64,000 nt of DNA from Welwitschia mirabilis (taxonomy: Eukaryota; Gnetophyta; Gnetopsida; Welwitschiales): the NCBI GenBank assembly GCA_051453625.1, contig JBOZIK010000001.1, positions 241,941,870 through 242,005,869 of the forward strand, in the 5' to 3' direction. Positions within the stretch are counted from its first letter, which is position 1. Every line of letters starts with the position of its first letter. Position numbers and translations under genes: made by a program. The notes under the pieces are model-generated. The model saw nothing but the letters and a program-made list of their open reading frames with translations. It searched no databases and was not told the DNA's origin. Shown piece after piece: positions 1 through 11,729 of this stretch.

Positions 1-448
1 TCCTTAAATTATTTATGGAAATAAAATTTGTTGGGCTAAAAATTATTAAATTAAAAGTTCTAAGGTTGAAAAATTGGGATATGCTAAAAGTTATTACCCC
101 TATATCTATTATTAAAAAAGGGTTTAAAGGTTAATTATGATCCCATATTTTATGGCCAAAATTATTAATTATTTTTAAAGTTATTAGGTTTTTGATGAAA
201 TGCACAAGTATTTTCATAGATTATTTCTTTATAATAGGACAATCTTTAGTGTAATAGGCATTATCTTTACATATTTCACAAGAAGAGTTTTATGGTTGAG
301 GTTGTTGATTTAACATTGTTTCATTAACTAAGGCTTTGGTATAATTTTATAATGTGTTGATAAGATCTTAAACTAGGTTACTAGGGCTCATGTTGTACTT
401 TCTTCATGTCATTTAATATTTTCCCTACAAGTCTATTTTCTTTGATGA
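1..448. other. AT-rich flank, possibly the continuation of element F
   Basis: No open gene is visible. If element A was inserted into the gag of element F, this stretch read on the minus strand should continue F's coding region. The minus-strand translation just left of 448 gives a lysine- and serine-rich stretch that could follow the gag end seen at 10,321, but it is too decayed to prove. Treat it as unassigned AT-rich sequence. Confidence 0.3.
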
Positions 449-1072
449 TTGGTTGTCACTTTTAGACTTTCAAGGTTCAGAGACTTAGCCTAAAAGTTTA
501 AATTAAAATAAATTTTAATGTTATAAATATTTAATTTATTCAAATTATTACAGATATTTTAAGGTTCCTAATATGTAAATTTCTATTATGAAAAGTTTAT
601 GTAATAATACCTCACATTTTATAGTATTCATAAATTTCTTCTTATTGAAAATTCTTATTGTTTAATTATGATTGATGTAGTTAGAAATTTTATAATTTTT
701 AATTTATATCTAGAAAATAGTTTACTTATTGTTTTTGAAAAAAAAGTTGTTATTGTATTATCTACATGATGGACATCAATATTTATTTTTATAATATTAA
801 TGCACCAAAGGATTGGCAAGGAATGGAATAAGAGTTGTTATCGAATCTTTACCAACTTTTGCCATCTCAATCAACCTCCTTTATGATGTTCTATCTTCAC
901 ATAGACTCTTTGTAAACTTTTGCCACTTTAACCATTCTCCTTCATGATATTTTGTCTTCACATATGTAGAATATTTATCAACTTTTTCCACCTTGATCAT
1001 CTTCCCTTCTAATGTTTTCTCTTCATATTCTCATGACCGTATTCCTTGCATCAAACTTCATTTATAAATAGA

Positions 1073-1080
1073 ACCATATT
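1073..1080 (+). promoter_or_regulatory. LTR-A1 TATA box
   Basis: TATAAATA lies in the LTR U3-like region, followed by gaaccatattt. The same box and context recur at 9007-9014, 17812-17819 and 25901-25908 in the A and B LTRs, which is what a conserved LTR promoter would look like. Activity is inferred only. Confidence 0.6.
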
Positions 1081-2365
1081 TTTCCTTTCTTCTAATTATC
1101 ATTGTTAAGAATCCTTCCCTACCAATCTTTAGAGCATGGTTAAGCCTTTGAACCTTTAAGCCTTGGAATCTTTGGAGCGCTTAAATCCCGTTGGGTATGG
1201 TTGCATGATCATTTTTTTGTAAAGTTTCATGGCTTAATCTATTTTTGCTATATGGTTTATGGTTCTTTTGATTCATTCTTGTATGATTCATGTTTTTTTC
1301 AATTCATTCATTGTATGGTATTTATGGTTTTTTGAGTACTTTTTATATGGTTTATGATATTTACTACATTCTTGCATGATTCTTGATTTGTCATTTATCT
1401 TTTGTATCTTAAATAACCTTATATTTGAAATGATTTTTAATGTTAGTAGATTATTGTATGAATATTTATGCATAACATTAAAGAATTTCTTACTTGTTTG
1501 AACCTCATATACCTTGGTTAGTGCCTTCCTTGTGTATTTGTATCAAAACCCCTCACATATTGTTAAGCCTTGAGACAAGTTATTGATTTAACTTGTTTGG
1601 CTTATTGAACTTGAATAATTACTTTTTTTAAAATTAAAAAAAATAAAACTAGCTGAGGTAAATAGTTATGGGACTTTAGAGAGAGATTCTATCTAAAGTG
1701 GAGTCCTAAGGTCATAGGGCAAAACTTCGAAGATAAATACGAAAAACAAAGGACCAATTTACCATTTATCCCTTCTAGATTATTAAGAAACTAGATTACT
1801 AAAGTCTATTATGGCATAATAATAAGGAATATTAATTGAAATGGAGCCTTAGTCTTCTTAATTTGATCTTAATAACCCTTTTCACTTAGGAATCCTATCA
1901 TTCCAAATCCTTACCATGGACCATACTAAGAACTATGAAGGTTATAGTTCTCACACTATGCTATTTGTATTTAATAGGTGGTTGAGTGGAGCATAGGAAA
2001 AGTTTATTTTTCTTACCTAGAAGGACATTTGGAAATTTTGATCTTCTAGCTTGTGCTTAAGAAAGTGTTGGAATTTAATGATTTTTCCTTCTTGTATCTT
2101 ATAATCTATTTGCATCTTATGGTTAATCTTTAACATCTAATGTAATTGTAATACTTGGTTTATCTTGAATATAAAGAGGAATTTTTTTTCTCTTGTAGTT
2201 AATCATTATATGAGTTATTTACCTCCTTTACCTATAAAAGCTACTTATGAATGTATTTATATATATATATATATATAGATTCAATAAGAATTACTAGATT
2301 AAATATTTCATAAAAGCATTTGTAAAAGAATAAGTTTGTAGTTAAGATTTTTCCTGGATGTTAAA

Positions 2366-2380
2366 TTTGGTATCAGAACT
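2366..2380 (+). other. Primer-site-like motif embedded in LTR A1
   Basis: tttggtatcagaact matches the usual plant tRNA-iMet primer site (TGGTATCAGAGC) with one mismatch, yet the LTR continues for another 38 bp to a second gatgttaca end. The right LTR keeps the counterpart tttggtattaaaact at 10265-10279. Confidence 0.7.
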
Positions 2381-2418
2381 ACATGAAGCTTTAAAATGAG
2401 AGAATTCAAGATGTTACA

Positions 2419-2434
2419 TTTAGTATCAAAGCTT
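2419..2434 (+). other. Primer-binding site of element A
   Basis: tttagtatcaaagctt directly follows the LTR end gatgttaca. It corresponds to TTTGGTATCAGAGCTT, the initiator tRNA-Met primer site common in plant LTR retrotransposons, with two transitions. The right LTR is followed instead by ttggcttagg, as expected for flanking DNA. Confidence 0.65.
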
Positions 2435-4300
2435 ATATTACAATTTCAATGGATGTAGTTATTATGAAGGCATTATAAAATACAACATCAGAGTGTAGGT
2501 TGCAATTTTCTTAGGCATAGTTGTTGTGAAAGGATTTATACAAGATGGATGATGAAAGTTTATCTATGATCAACTCACTTAACAATACAATCTTATCAAA
2601 TGACTATGAAGAACAACATTTATGATTGTTATCATTATTAGAAATAAAAAGAATATGTTGCTTTTACTATTCTTTGTTAAGTTAGTAAGCAAGTTTCTTT
2701 CATAAAACACCTATCCTATGATTTACATATTAGAATTATTACTTTGTAAAGAAGTAAACAAAGCTAAACTAATGTAACATGAGATGTGAATATGTCTTTG
2801 GTTATCTCTTTTAGTGAATCTATTTGAGAAACCTAGGCTATAAGACTTGTATGAGCTATACTATAATATGAATTTCTGAACAACATCATTACCCTGCATG
2901 CTAATCTAGAGTATTCAATCAACTATGTTTCTTTAATTTTATATTCATTTCTTATACCTCTCTTCTATTCATTTATTGCATCACGAGAAAATCCCCATCA
3001 AAACAAACATTATTTAGTAGAACTAACATGAAAAGTTCTATGTTAGCAAATGTTGCAAATAGTTCAGTCCCTCTTACCAATGGCCAATTTAATCATAAAT
3101 TACAAAGGAGATATCAAGTTGAGACCTATATGTAATCATAGCCTAGATGAAGACATATATTAATTTATGTTTATAAGTAAGTATCCTATACAATTAGTTT
3201 TTATATGTTAGGCCTTATGATTAATTGCACAGCTCTAAGTACTCACATTTATTTAAAAAAATAGAAAACATAGGGACTTTTGAACTATAACAAAAATGTG
3301 TTAAGAGAAAATGCAATTAACTTGTAGAAACCCAAGCACACAGAAAAAAAAACACTTTCATTTTTACTAATAAAGTCAAGATGTAGAATAAGAAGAAAGA
3401 ATAAACAAGGCTAAAAGACAAGTAAGCTTTAAAGAGAGAGGATAAGAACTTTTAAGGGAAGGCATTTCTAATTTGGTGTTGTAGGAGAAGTCAAAGTGTG
3501 CATGAAAAGTGTTCTTTGCGACATGCACGAAGAAGAAGATCCTTGTAATTAATGATAAGCAAAGTGTAGTGGGAAAGGGCTTTATTAGTGGTTGAAGAGA
3601 GTTACTGATCTACCATGAGATTACTTCTTTTACCTCCACTTTCCATTTCCAATCCCATTTCCATGCTCCCTTTCAACTCCCTAACAGAAGCAAATATTAG
3701 CTATTCTTTCATATGCACATCTCCAAACTATAATTGAAATCTTATGCAAGGAGAAGTAATGACATAGAAGCTATTGAAATACAAAGATTTTGGCCGATAT
3801 ACCAAGATTTGGATTTTTTAACTAACCATTATGGATGCAAAAAATGGTCACGAAGTTCAAGTGAAGATGAATAAGACATACAGGCTTCACTCAATTTTAA
3901 TAAAAAAAGGGTAACCCTTACAAACCCTTGTTTGCCATTAAACCCATACCCCTTTATGTAGTCTTTAGTTTAATAAATCCAACTAGGTTTATATTTAATA
4001 AAATAAAAGAAAAAGGCATATTTTATTTCAATGTTATGCTCAGAGTCTTCACAGATTATGGATTATAAAGAATGCATTATACTATAAGATGAAATTTTAG
4101 GGCCTTAAAGCAAATAAATTTACTTGCCCCTTCATTTGAAGGCATGAAGCACTTTCTCTCAAATATTCAAGAAGAATTAAAAATCATTTCTAATATCAGA
4201 GGCCATATTTAATTGAATGTGATTATTTTCATGAAGATTATTAACATGTATTTAAAATGCAATATAGTTCACATTGCATGACAAATGTTTGATAAAATTC
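2435..4300. other. Internal region of A, no gene seen
   Basis: AT-rich sequence with stops in all frames and no recognisable retroviral motif. A mildly more complex patch near 3,480-3,720 shows no open frame worth calling. Confidence 0.4.
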
Positions 4301-4317
4301 CTAGGTGTAGTATTATC

Positions 4318-6402
4318 TCATGAATTGAAGAATAAAATTAGGTATGGATTCAGAATGGTAAAACACTTGCTTGAATTTATTAAGAATTTCAAAAGACCAA
4401 TAAAAGAAGTTGTTTTACTAGTGCACATGTCCTTTTTAGTTGCTGAGTGTTCTTCCCACTTTGAATTAAAGAATTCTAAAATGATAGAGAATGCTCTAAG
4501 AATATTCTCATGGCATGTTTTGTCTTTAATTTCATTATTATGCAAAGTAAATATTCGATCTAAAAAATCTAGCATTTACTTTTAGTTGACATCTTTCAGG
4601 TAACTTTCTTGTAAGAGATAAGCTATCTATGTTATATTATGATAAAGGCATTAGTATAGACCCAAATGAATTTGTGTGAAAATTGTTAGCTAAAAGATGC
4701 ACCATCAGTCCCTTCAAAAGACAACATAAAAAACAAGATTTTAATATTTGATTCATTAATAAATTTTAAATATTAAATACTTTTGTACATGTTGTCTTTG
4801 TTATTGGTATTTAAAGAAGACCTTTATAAATCTCTTCATGCTCATCATGAATGTGACATAGATATGCATATGCATCTACTGGACCTGCATGTAAAGAGGG
4901 AAGCTTCACATTAAATTTCATGCTACACTTACTACTAGAGGATAAGTCCATACCATTGTTAATAAAACTAGAGTAAATGGAAACTTTATCCTCAGTAATT
5001 CCACTTTTTTAAAGCTCCAAAACTAATGTATAGTATAAGGATAATAAAAATAAAGTACAGTTGTGTAGAATTACCGTAATCCTAGATGAAATGTAAGCTT
5101 CTTTACAAAGAATATTCTTAGCATAATTGGTATCTAAAACATTTGATTTTCTTTCAAATGTGACTTTTGTATATGGTAAAATTATAATAGGACAAGGAGT
5201 CACCTCAAAACTACATCTATGTAATAAGTCCTTATTACAGAAAGATGTGCTTCTTTGAGCAAATTTGACAACTTGTCCATTTTTATATTCCCTAGGATAA
5301 GAGCTATAACTTTTAGTGAATCTATGAGTTCTCTAATGGCCAAATTTAAAGAGTTGTTACACTGTGAAATCCTATCATAAGAGCTTAATAGTTTATCCAC
5401 TCTATTAATGAGACTTTGAATTATATCAACTAAAGTTAGTTTTGGAAAAATTTGTTACATGAAATACATACAAGAAATATGAGGGAAAAGATACATAATA
5501 ATAAATGTCATATCACATGCAATCCATTGTAGTTATCTCAACATGTTCTTACATGTTTGATTTCTAAGACCTTCATGTCTTTCAAACCATCGCTCAAGTC
5601 AAAATAGTATGAGAAATATCAACACTAAAAATTCTCCCATGGCTAGTGAGTATTACCAAAGGTCTACCATATACATTATAAATTAAATGATCTTTACCTA
5701 TAACCAAAAATACAAGATCTAAAACTAAAATTATCTTGGGTTATAGCATGTCTTTCAAAATAAATCTTGCATGTTCTAAGCTCCTTATATTCATGCTCTG
5801 TTCTTTAGCTTGTGTAGGATTGAAAACAACTTGACTATCTAAATCATGTTTTCAATATGTCCATTTTTGCAATGTTAAATTTCATAGAGTTATCTTCAAA
5901 AAGCAATGAAACAAAAACTTCAGATCTATTGCAACCCTTATAAATGTTAAAATCCTATCATAAAAGCAAACATGCGTTATTCATCTACTTTATAATCATG
6001 GATGTTAAATTGTTAGTATTCATGTTAGGCATTAAATTTATCTCATATTTTAGACATAAGATTAAGATAAAGCATGTATTATGCCCTATATCATAGTTGT
6101 AAGTAAGGGCTAGAACACATCCATATTGGCCTACTATTAAAAAAGTATTTCTAATTTGTAACTTTAATATAAATCTCTTCTCTCTAGCCTTTTAAAAATT
6201 GACATTAAACCCATTAAAATTATTTCCAAAAGGAATTAACCCAAAAAAAAAAAGAAAAAATACATTCCCCAAGGTTACACAGTATCGCTAATAAAGACAG
6301 GTCAATACTTTTACCATGAAATGAACTTAAGGATACATTAGCATCAATGCAACCCGAAGAAAATATACCTGTTACTTGTATTTCAACAACAATTATGCTC
6401 AT
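4318..6402 (-). pseudogene. Broken coding-like segments of unknown origin
   Basis: Several minus-strand stretches read like ordinary protein rather than random AT-rich sequence: 6402-6220, about 5750-5630 (contains GRPLVILTSHGRIF), 5400-5200 (a Leu/Lys/Ser-rich, probably helical segment), 5203-5009, about 4930-4800 (contains PVDAYAYLCHIHDEHEEIYK) and 4575-4318. They lie in one strand order but in shifting frames with stops, as expected of a decayed multi-exon gene or a captured transcript. I do not recognise the family, and they do not resemble gag, pol or env. They are antisense to element A, which could mean a captured host-gene fragment; an older unrelated transposon is the alternative. 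Confidence 0.35.
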
Positions 6403-8392
6403 AACACATATAAAACCACCATTATTAAATGGATATTATGCAAAATAATCATGAGTTCAAAATATCCAATTATCTCATTAACCATTAAAAGACTCTTACT
6501 TATTTTCAAAATCCCATAGAACACAATCTGCTTTAGGAGATTCAGTGCATTAAATAATCCTTTGTAAAAAAAACATAACTAGATAAACAACTTATGCATT
6601 GATGATTACAAATAATGATATTTGCAAGCAGTGAAATCAAATAAGTAGTATTTCATCCATAATCAGATTATTATAAAAAAGATGGACTTTACTGCCTAGA
6701 CTTATAAATACATAAATAGTAAGTTTATTTATTTTTGATAAGGATTTATAATAATAATTCCACCTCATATGTCTTTCACTGTTAAATCTTGTCATCACAT
6801 ATCTAATGTTGGCTTGACTTAACACTAGTAAAAATTAAGTGCTTTCCCTTATAACCTCCAATACTTGTATGGAATTTAGGCATGGTTGAGAGGTAAAATT
6901 TGTTGTAGTAAATAGAAGATAGAGTTAAAACTGTATGTCAATTTTTCTACCCAATTTAATATTTGATGCTAATATCAGATAACTAGAAAACTAATTAATT
7001 AAATTATATAATAAATACAAATTGGTTTAAATAGATAGCTTGTAAATTGTTGCAATTTTAATCCATAGAAGAGAATACCCTTTCCTTGAAAAGTTATTAG
7101 CATTAGGATTAAACATTTTAATATGAGTATAATTCTCCTTACTCTCATACTCTATTGAGAGCTCAGCTACATCATTAAGTTATATCCATGTGGTCTCTTT
7201 CCTAAATCCTTCTTACAGTGCATGACCATGTATTATAAAACCTTTTGTCTCATTCTTTGTAAGAGAATTTTATGGTATTAAGGAAATACAGATACATGGG
7301 CCTCGTCTGATGCTATGTGACTTATGCTATTTAGCATTGAAACTTTGTCCTTACCTTGCCTTTGTTTGAAGCTTATAGTCACACTAATTAAATAAAGAAA
7401 TATGTCTACTCATAATACTTTTTTAGGGCCTCAATAATTTAAATTTCTTTACAACAAAAGCTTAGGCCATTGCCTGATGGCTTACTATTAGACACATATT
7501 TTAGGTAACTCTTCTTTTATAATCTTTACCAAACATGTGGTTGGTCCCTTATTACTTTATAGACATGTCTAAATTAGCTAAAGTTTCCTTAAACTTAGCT
7601 TACCTAAAACTTACTTTTAGCATGCTTTTCATCAGTTGTTACATTTATTGTAAATTGCTTAACTTTTATGCCTTGTGGATATTTAAGTTATCATAGTAGA
7701 GTAACTTGTGTGAATCTTCTTCATGGTTATTGGTAAGGCCTTATATAGTATAAAATCTATCATTAATGCATATATTATCTTTAGAGTTTAAACATTTTTA
7801 TTAATTACTTTCATGAGTAAAAAGGAGATGAAAGGAGACTTGGTTAAATTTTCAACACACAAATGTGAGACAACCCTAATAGAAGTATGTACAATGTATT
7901 TACCATGGAAGCCATATATCTATGAGGTGAATATCCTCTAATAAAACTAAATGAAGTAGAAAAGATGATTGCAATTAAGAGAAGATTGGTGTTATCATGA
8001 TGATTAGCAGTCTTGAAGATGACATTCCAACCTGTTTAATAAATTATATGGCAATGATGAAAGATTTATTTAACAAAATCTTATTTATCAAAGTAAGTCA
8101 TTTGAAATATTTAGATATGGGTTTTGCATTAAGCTCCTAAGATAGAAATCTAAATGATTATAAAGTTAAGAAGTGAATATTTAATTAAACTATACATTTA
8201 AAGATTAACCAGTTAAAGTTTTGAATCAATAGAAAACTGTCATCAAAGGAAGATAAAATCAAATTTTTAAGTGAATGACTCTAAGAGATAAAAGCAAAAT
8301 ATACTTGAAAATATGAAATAGGTGTATTGTAGTAAGTAACTAAGCCTTCTTATTCAATTTCAAGGATAAAAAATTTTAAATGAATGGAGTAA
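6403..8392. other. Internal region of A, right part
   Basis: Nothing codes convincingly. A minus-strand frame at 6825-6637 (contains MTRFNSERHMRWNYYYKS) may extend the coding-like series to its left. The segment just before the right LTR (gaatggagtaa, near 8382-8392) sits where the polypurine tract should be and resembles the cleaner ggaatggagaaa before LTR B2. Confidence 0.35.
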
Positions 8393-9006
8393 TATCACAT
8401 CCAGACTTTCAAGGTTCAGAGACTTAGTCTAAAAGTTTAAATTGAAATTAATTTTATTATTATAAATGTTCAAGTTAGTCAAATTATTACATATATTTTA
8501 AGATTTATAGTATGCAAATTTCTATCGTAAAAATTTTATGCAATAATACTCACATTTTCTAATATTCATAAATTTGTCCTTGTTAAAAGTTCTTATGATT
8601 TAATTATGATTGATGTGGTTAGAAATTTTATAATTCTCGCATTTATATCTACAAAATATTTAACTTATAGTTTCTAAAAAAAATCTTAGTATTGTATTAT
8701 CTGCATGATGAGCATTAATATTTATTTTTATAATATTAATGCACCTAGAGTCCTGACAAGGAATGGAATAAGGGTGGTTACTGAATCTTTGCCAACTTTT
8801 GCCACCTTAAGCAACTTCTTTTATCATGTTTTATCTTCACATACATAGAATCTTTACCAACTTTTACTCCATCAACCATTCTTCTTCATGATGTTTTCTC
8901 TTTACATATGTAGAATCTTTATTAACTTTAGCCATCTTAACCATCCTCCCTTCTAATGTTTTATCTTCATATTATCATAACCCTACACATTCCACCAAAT
9001 GTTAAT

Positions 9007-9014
9007 TATAAATA
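9007..9014 (+). promoter_or_regulatory. LTR-A2 TATA box
   Basis: TATAAATA followed by gaaccctatttt, at the position equivalent to 1073-1080 in the left LTR. Promoter function is inferred from conservation between the LTRs. Confidence 0.6.
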
Positions 9015-9529
9015 GAACCCTATTTTCCTTTCTTATAATTATCATTTTTGGAGGAGCCTTTCTATTTAGAGTTCTTAAATCTTGTTGGGTATCTTTCTAT
9101 GCTCTTCTTCTTGTAAAGTTTCATGGATTAATCTATTTATGGTGCATGTTTCATGTTTTATTTTGATTCCTTCTTGTATGATTCATGTTTTCTTCAATTC
9201 CTTTCTTGTATGATACTTATGGTTTTAACTACTTCTTTTATGGTTTATGGTCTTTACTACATTCTTGTATGATTTTTGATTTCTTATTTACCTCTTATAT
9301 TCTAAATATTCTTATATTTGAAATGTTTTTTAATGTCATTAGATTCATCTATGGATATTCTTAGATATTGTTAAAGAGTTGATTACTTGTTAAAACCTCA
9401 TGTACCTTGGTTAGTGCCTTACTTATGTATTTGTGTCACAACCCATCACATCTTGTTAAGCATTGAGATGAGTTCTTGATTTGACATATTTGGGTTATTG
9501 ACCATGGTTAATGAATTTTTTTTAAATAC

Positions 9530-9550
9530 AAAAAAAAAAAAAAAAAAAAA
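9530..9550 (+). repeat. Poly-A run of 21
   Basis: An uninterrupted A tract lies inside LTR A2. The left LTR has a shorter A-rich stretch at the same place, so the run has expanded since insertion. Confidence 0.9.
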
Positions 9551-10264
9551 CCAAAACTGGCCAAGGTAACTAGTTATTAGACTTTAGAGAGAGATGCTTT
9601 TTAAAGTGAAGTCCTAAGATCATGGGATTGGACTTGAAGGATAAAAGAAAAAATGAGACCAATTTACCATTTATCCCTTCTAGATTGTTGAGTAACTTAA
9701 TTATTGAAATATGTTATGGTATAGTAACAAAGAATATTAATTTAAATGGAGCCTTGATATTCTTGATTTGATATTGATAACCATTTTTACTAGGGAATCC
9801 TTATCATTTCAAACTTTTATCATGGACCATACTGAGAATTGTGAAGGTTAAAGTTCTCACACCATTCTATTTATGTTTAGCAGGTGGTTGAGTGAAAAAT
9901 AGAAAAAGTTAATTTGTCTTGCCTAGAAGGGATTTTGAAAATGTTGATTTTCTAGATTATACTTGAGAAAGTATTAGAATCTAATGATTTTTTATTCATT
10001 GCATCTTATAATCTATTACATCTTGTGATTGATCTTTGGCATATAGTGTGATTATAATAATTGGATTATTTTGGATATAAAGAGAATTTTTTTCCTCTTA
10101 TAGTTTACCATTATATGAATTACTTATCCCCTTTACCTAAAAAAGCTACTTATGAATGTATTTTTTTATATATTTAAATTTAATAAGAATTATTGCATTA
10201 AATATTTCATAAAAGAATTTGTGAAAGAATAAGTTTATAGTTGAGGTATTTTCTAGATGTTACA

Positions 10265-10279
10265 TTTGGTATTAAAACT
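10265..10279 (+). other. Primer-site-like motif embedded in LTR A2
   Basis: tttggtattaaaact follows gatgttaca and is followed by catgaagttttaaag, the same order as in LTR A1. Its presence in both LTRs shows it was part of the LTR before this copy inserted. Confidence 0.65.
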
Positions 10280-10320
10280 ACATGAAGTTTTAAAGTGTAA
10301 AAATGGAGATGTTACATTGG

Positions 10321-10720
10321 CTTAGGCCATGTTTAACTTATTTATATCAATTCTTTCAAATGTTTTTAAGGATCATTCAAGGTTAAGTTGAATACATCTC
10401 CTCCACATGCAAAATATACTAGTTTCTTGATTTGGGTACTACATTTACTATATAAGTAGCTAAGAAGTTTTACTCTTGAAAATTCATCTATAGGATTGGA
10501 TGAAATAGTAATTAAAAATCACTCATAAGTCATAGCATAATCCTCATGAGGTTATTGTGTAAAGTTGGTGATGTCTTTTCTTCTTTTTCTTATGATTGCT
10601 TCAGTCATAAATCTTTTTATAATGGCATCTTGAATTTGTCTTTAACTCTTAAGAATTTTGTGTGAAATACGTTTTTACCAATTCTTAGCCTTACTCTAAA
10701 GATAAAAAGAAAAATGATTA
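10321..10720 (-). pseudogene. Ty3/gypsy gag fragment of element F
   Basis: Minus-strand translation, with stops, reads through IIRKRRKDITNFTQ, then HEDYAMTYE, then SNPIDEFSRVKLLSYLYSKC, then KKLVYFACGGDVFNLTLNDP and KHLKELI. This order matches the Retrotrans_gag region of plant Athila/Tat-type gypsy elements: the IRxEI..F.Q...E.L.EYWERF block, then the FYEGL block, then the A.GG....KTP..A..LI end. Stops replace several codons, so no capsid can be made. The fragment ends exactly where element A's target duplication begins, so A appears to have landed inside gag. Confidence 0.6.
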
Positions 10721-11708
10721 TGTAAGTTCTATCTGTTACCTTTCTTTTCTTATTTTTCAAAGTAAAAGTGAGTTGTTCTATTTCTACTAAGTGTTAAAGA
10801 GAATGTTCTTCATCTTCTCCTAAGATAATAGGGTACGCTTGTAAATTTTTGAGTTCTACATTATCTCCTTTGGATAGGTCAAAGGGGTTTTAAATCTTTA
10901 TTTTTATTTATGTTATTAGTTCCTTAAAATTTAATGTAAAAGTAGAAGTAGAAGTAGAGGCAAACATTTTTATAGATTTAGAAGGAGAAAATTGCTTGAA
11001 AAGCATAATTTAAAGAGGTATTATTTGAAGAGAAAGATGGATTAAAAATAGATACATTACTTTCAGAAATATGTAAACTAATTTCAAAAATAGGTAAACT
11101 ACTTTTATAATTTTAAAGAGGAAAAAAATCATCTTCCTCTATTCTAGATTGAAATTAAACTTTGTCATCTTACATTCTTGAACTAAAGTCTACTAAGCCT
11201 TCTTTAATTATTTGGCTAATAAATTGCTTCTCTTACTAATGCTTTTTCTATGTGACCACTCTCCTTAAATTTTCATAAAAGGTTGAAAACAAACTTCTTT
11301 TACACCCTAGTGGAAAATCCCCTTCTAGATCACATGAAGTGCAAGAAGAAGGGTATACCAATAATGGATGTAACATGAAGTGTAGATTAAGTTTATTGAA
11401 AAATAATAGTAAGATCTAAAAGAGAAACTAAAATGGCAAATAAAACTGACAAAAATTAAAAAATTACAGAAATTAAAAAGTGAAATCAAAAACTAGAAAA
11501 GAAATTAAATTTAAACTATGAAAAAAATGTGTAACCTAAAATAAGAAAAGAAAATAAAAATTGCAAAATAAATCTAAACTAAGAAGGTGAAAATACAAAT
11601 TAACCTAACAAAAAGAAAAATTATATATAGACTACATGGGTAAATAACTTGAAATCAAATTAGTTACCTATGCAATGAAATTTAAATTTATAGACTTCTT
11701 TAAACTTA
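10721..11708 (-). other. Leader region of element F
   Basis: About 1 kb between the gag remnant and the primer site, AT-rich and noncoding, rich in A on the plus strand from 11,390 to 11,640. Its length suits the long untranslated leaders of Athila/Tat-type gypsy elements. No separate feature is seen. Confidence 0.4.
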
Positions 11709-11727
11709 TCCCTCACAATGACACCAA
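11709..11727 (-). other. Primer-binding site of element F (tRNA-Asp type)
   Basis: Read on the minus strand this is ttggtgtcattgtgaggga. It corresponds to the TTGGCGCCATTGCCGGGGA-type primer site of Athila/Tat gypsy elements, with C-to-T and G-to-A changes as expected after cytosine deamination. It lies 2 nt from the LTR edge, upstream of the gag remnant on the same strand, which supports both calls. Confidence 0.6.
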
Positions 11728-11729
11728 TT

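Larger units (their letters stand above)
454..2418 (+). repeat. 5' LTR of element A
   Basis: This is the left long terminal repeat, 1,965 bp. It aligns by eye with 8393-10316 over its whole length, for example atattaatgcaccaaaggat near 798 against atattaatgcacctagagtc near 8738. It carries a TATA box at 1073 and a second primer-site-like sequence inside its 3' end (2366-2380). A dinucleotide AT run lies near 2255-2276. The first base pair TG is intact, whereas the partner LTR has TA. Confidence 0.8.
454..10316 (+). mobile_element. LTR retrotransposon A, complete but non-coding
   Basis: Two direct repeats of about 1.95 kb (454-2418 and 8393-10316) enclose a 6-kb internal region. Both begin with a TGTCAC/TATCAC-type end followed by the shared motif gactttcaaggttcagagac and both finish in gatgttaca. 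A degenerate initiator tRNA-Met primer site follows the left LTR, fixing the plus orientation. The flanks TTGGT (449-453) and TTGGC (10317-10321) look like a 5-bp target duplication with one change. No gag, protease, integrase or reverse transcriptase motif is seen, so it resembles a non-autonomous large retrotransposon derivative (LARD-like). Confidence 0.8.
8393..10316 (+). repeat. 3' LTR of element A
   Basis: This is the right long terminal repeat, 1,924 bp. It starts tatcacatccagactttc, with the terminal TG changed to TA, and ends gatgttaca. It contains the TATA box at 9007, a poly-A run at 9530-9550 and the embedded primer-site-like sequence at 10265-10279. It is homologous along its length to 454-2418 with many transitions and small indels, so the insertion is old. 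Confidence 0.8.

Noticed and set aside
2256-2276. AT run as a possible origin or hairpin
   Set aside because: A simple dinucleotide repeat inside LTR A1 needs no other explanation.
4274-4585. 103-codon plus-strand frame
   Set aside because: It is the antisense of a minus-strand stretch with better protein character (4575-4318), and its residues fit no family.
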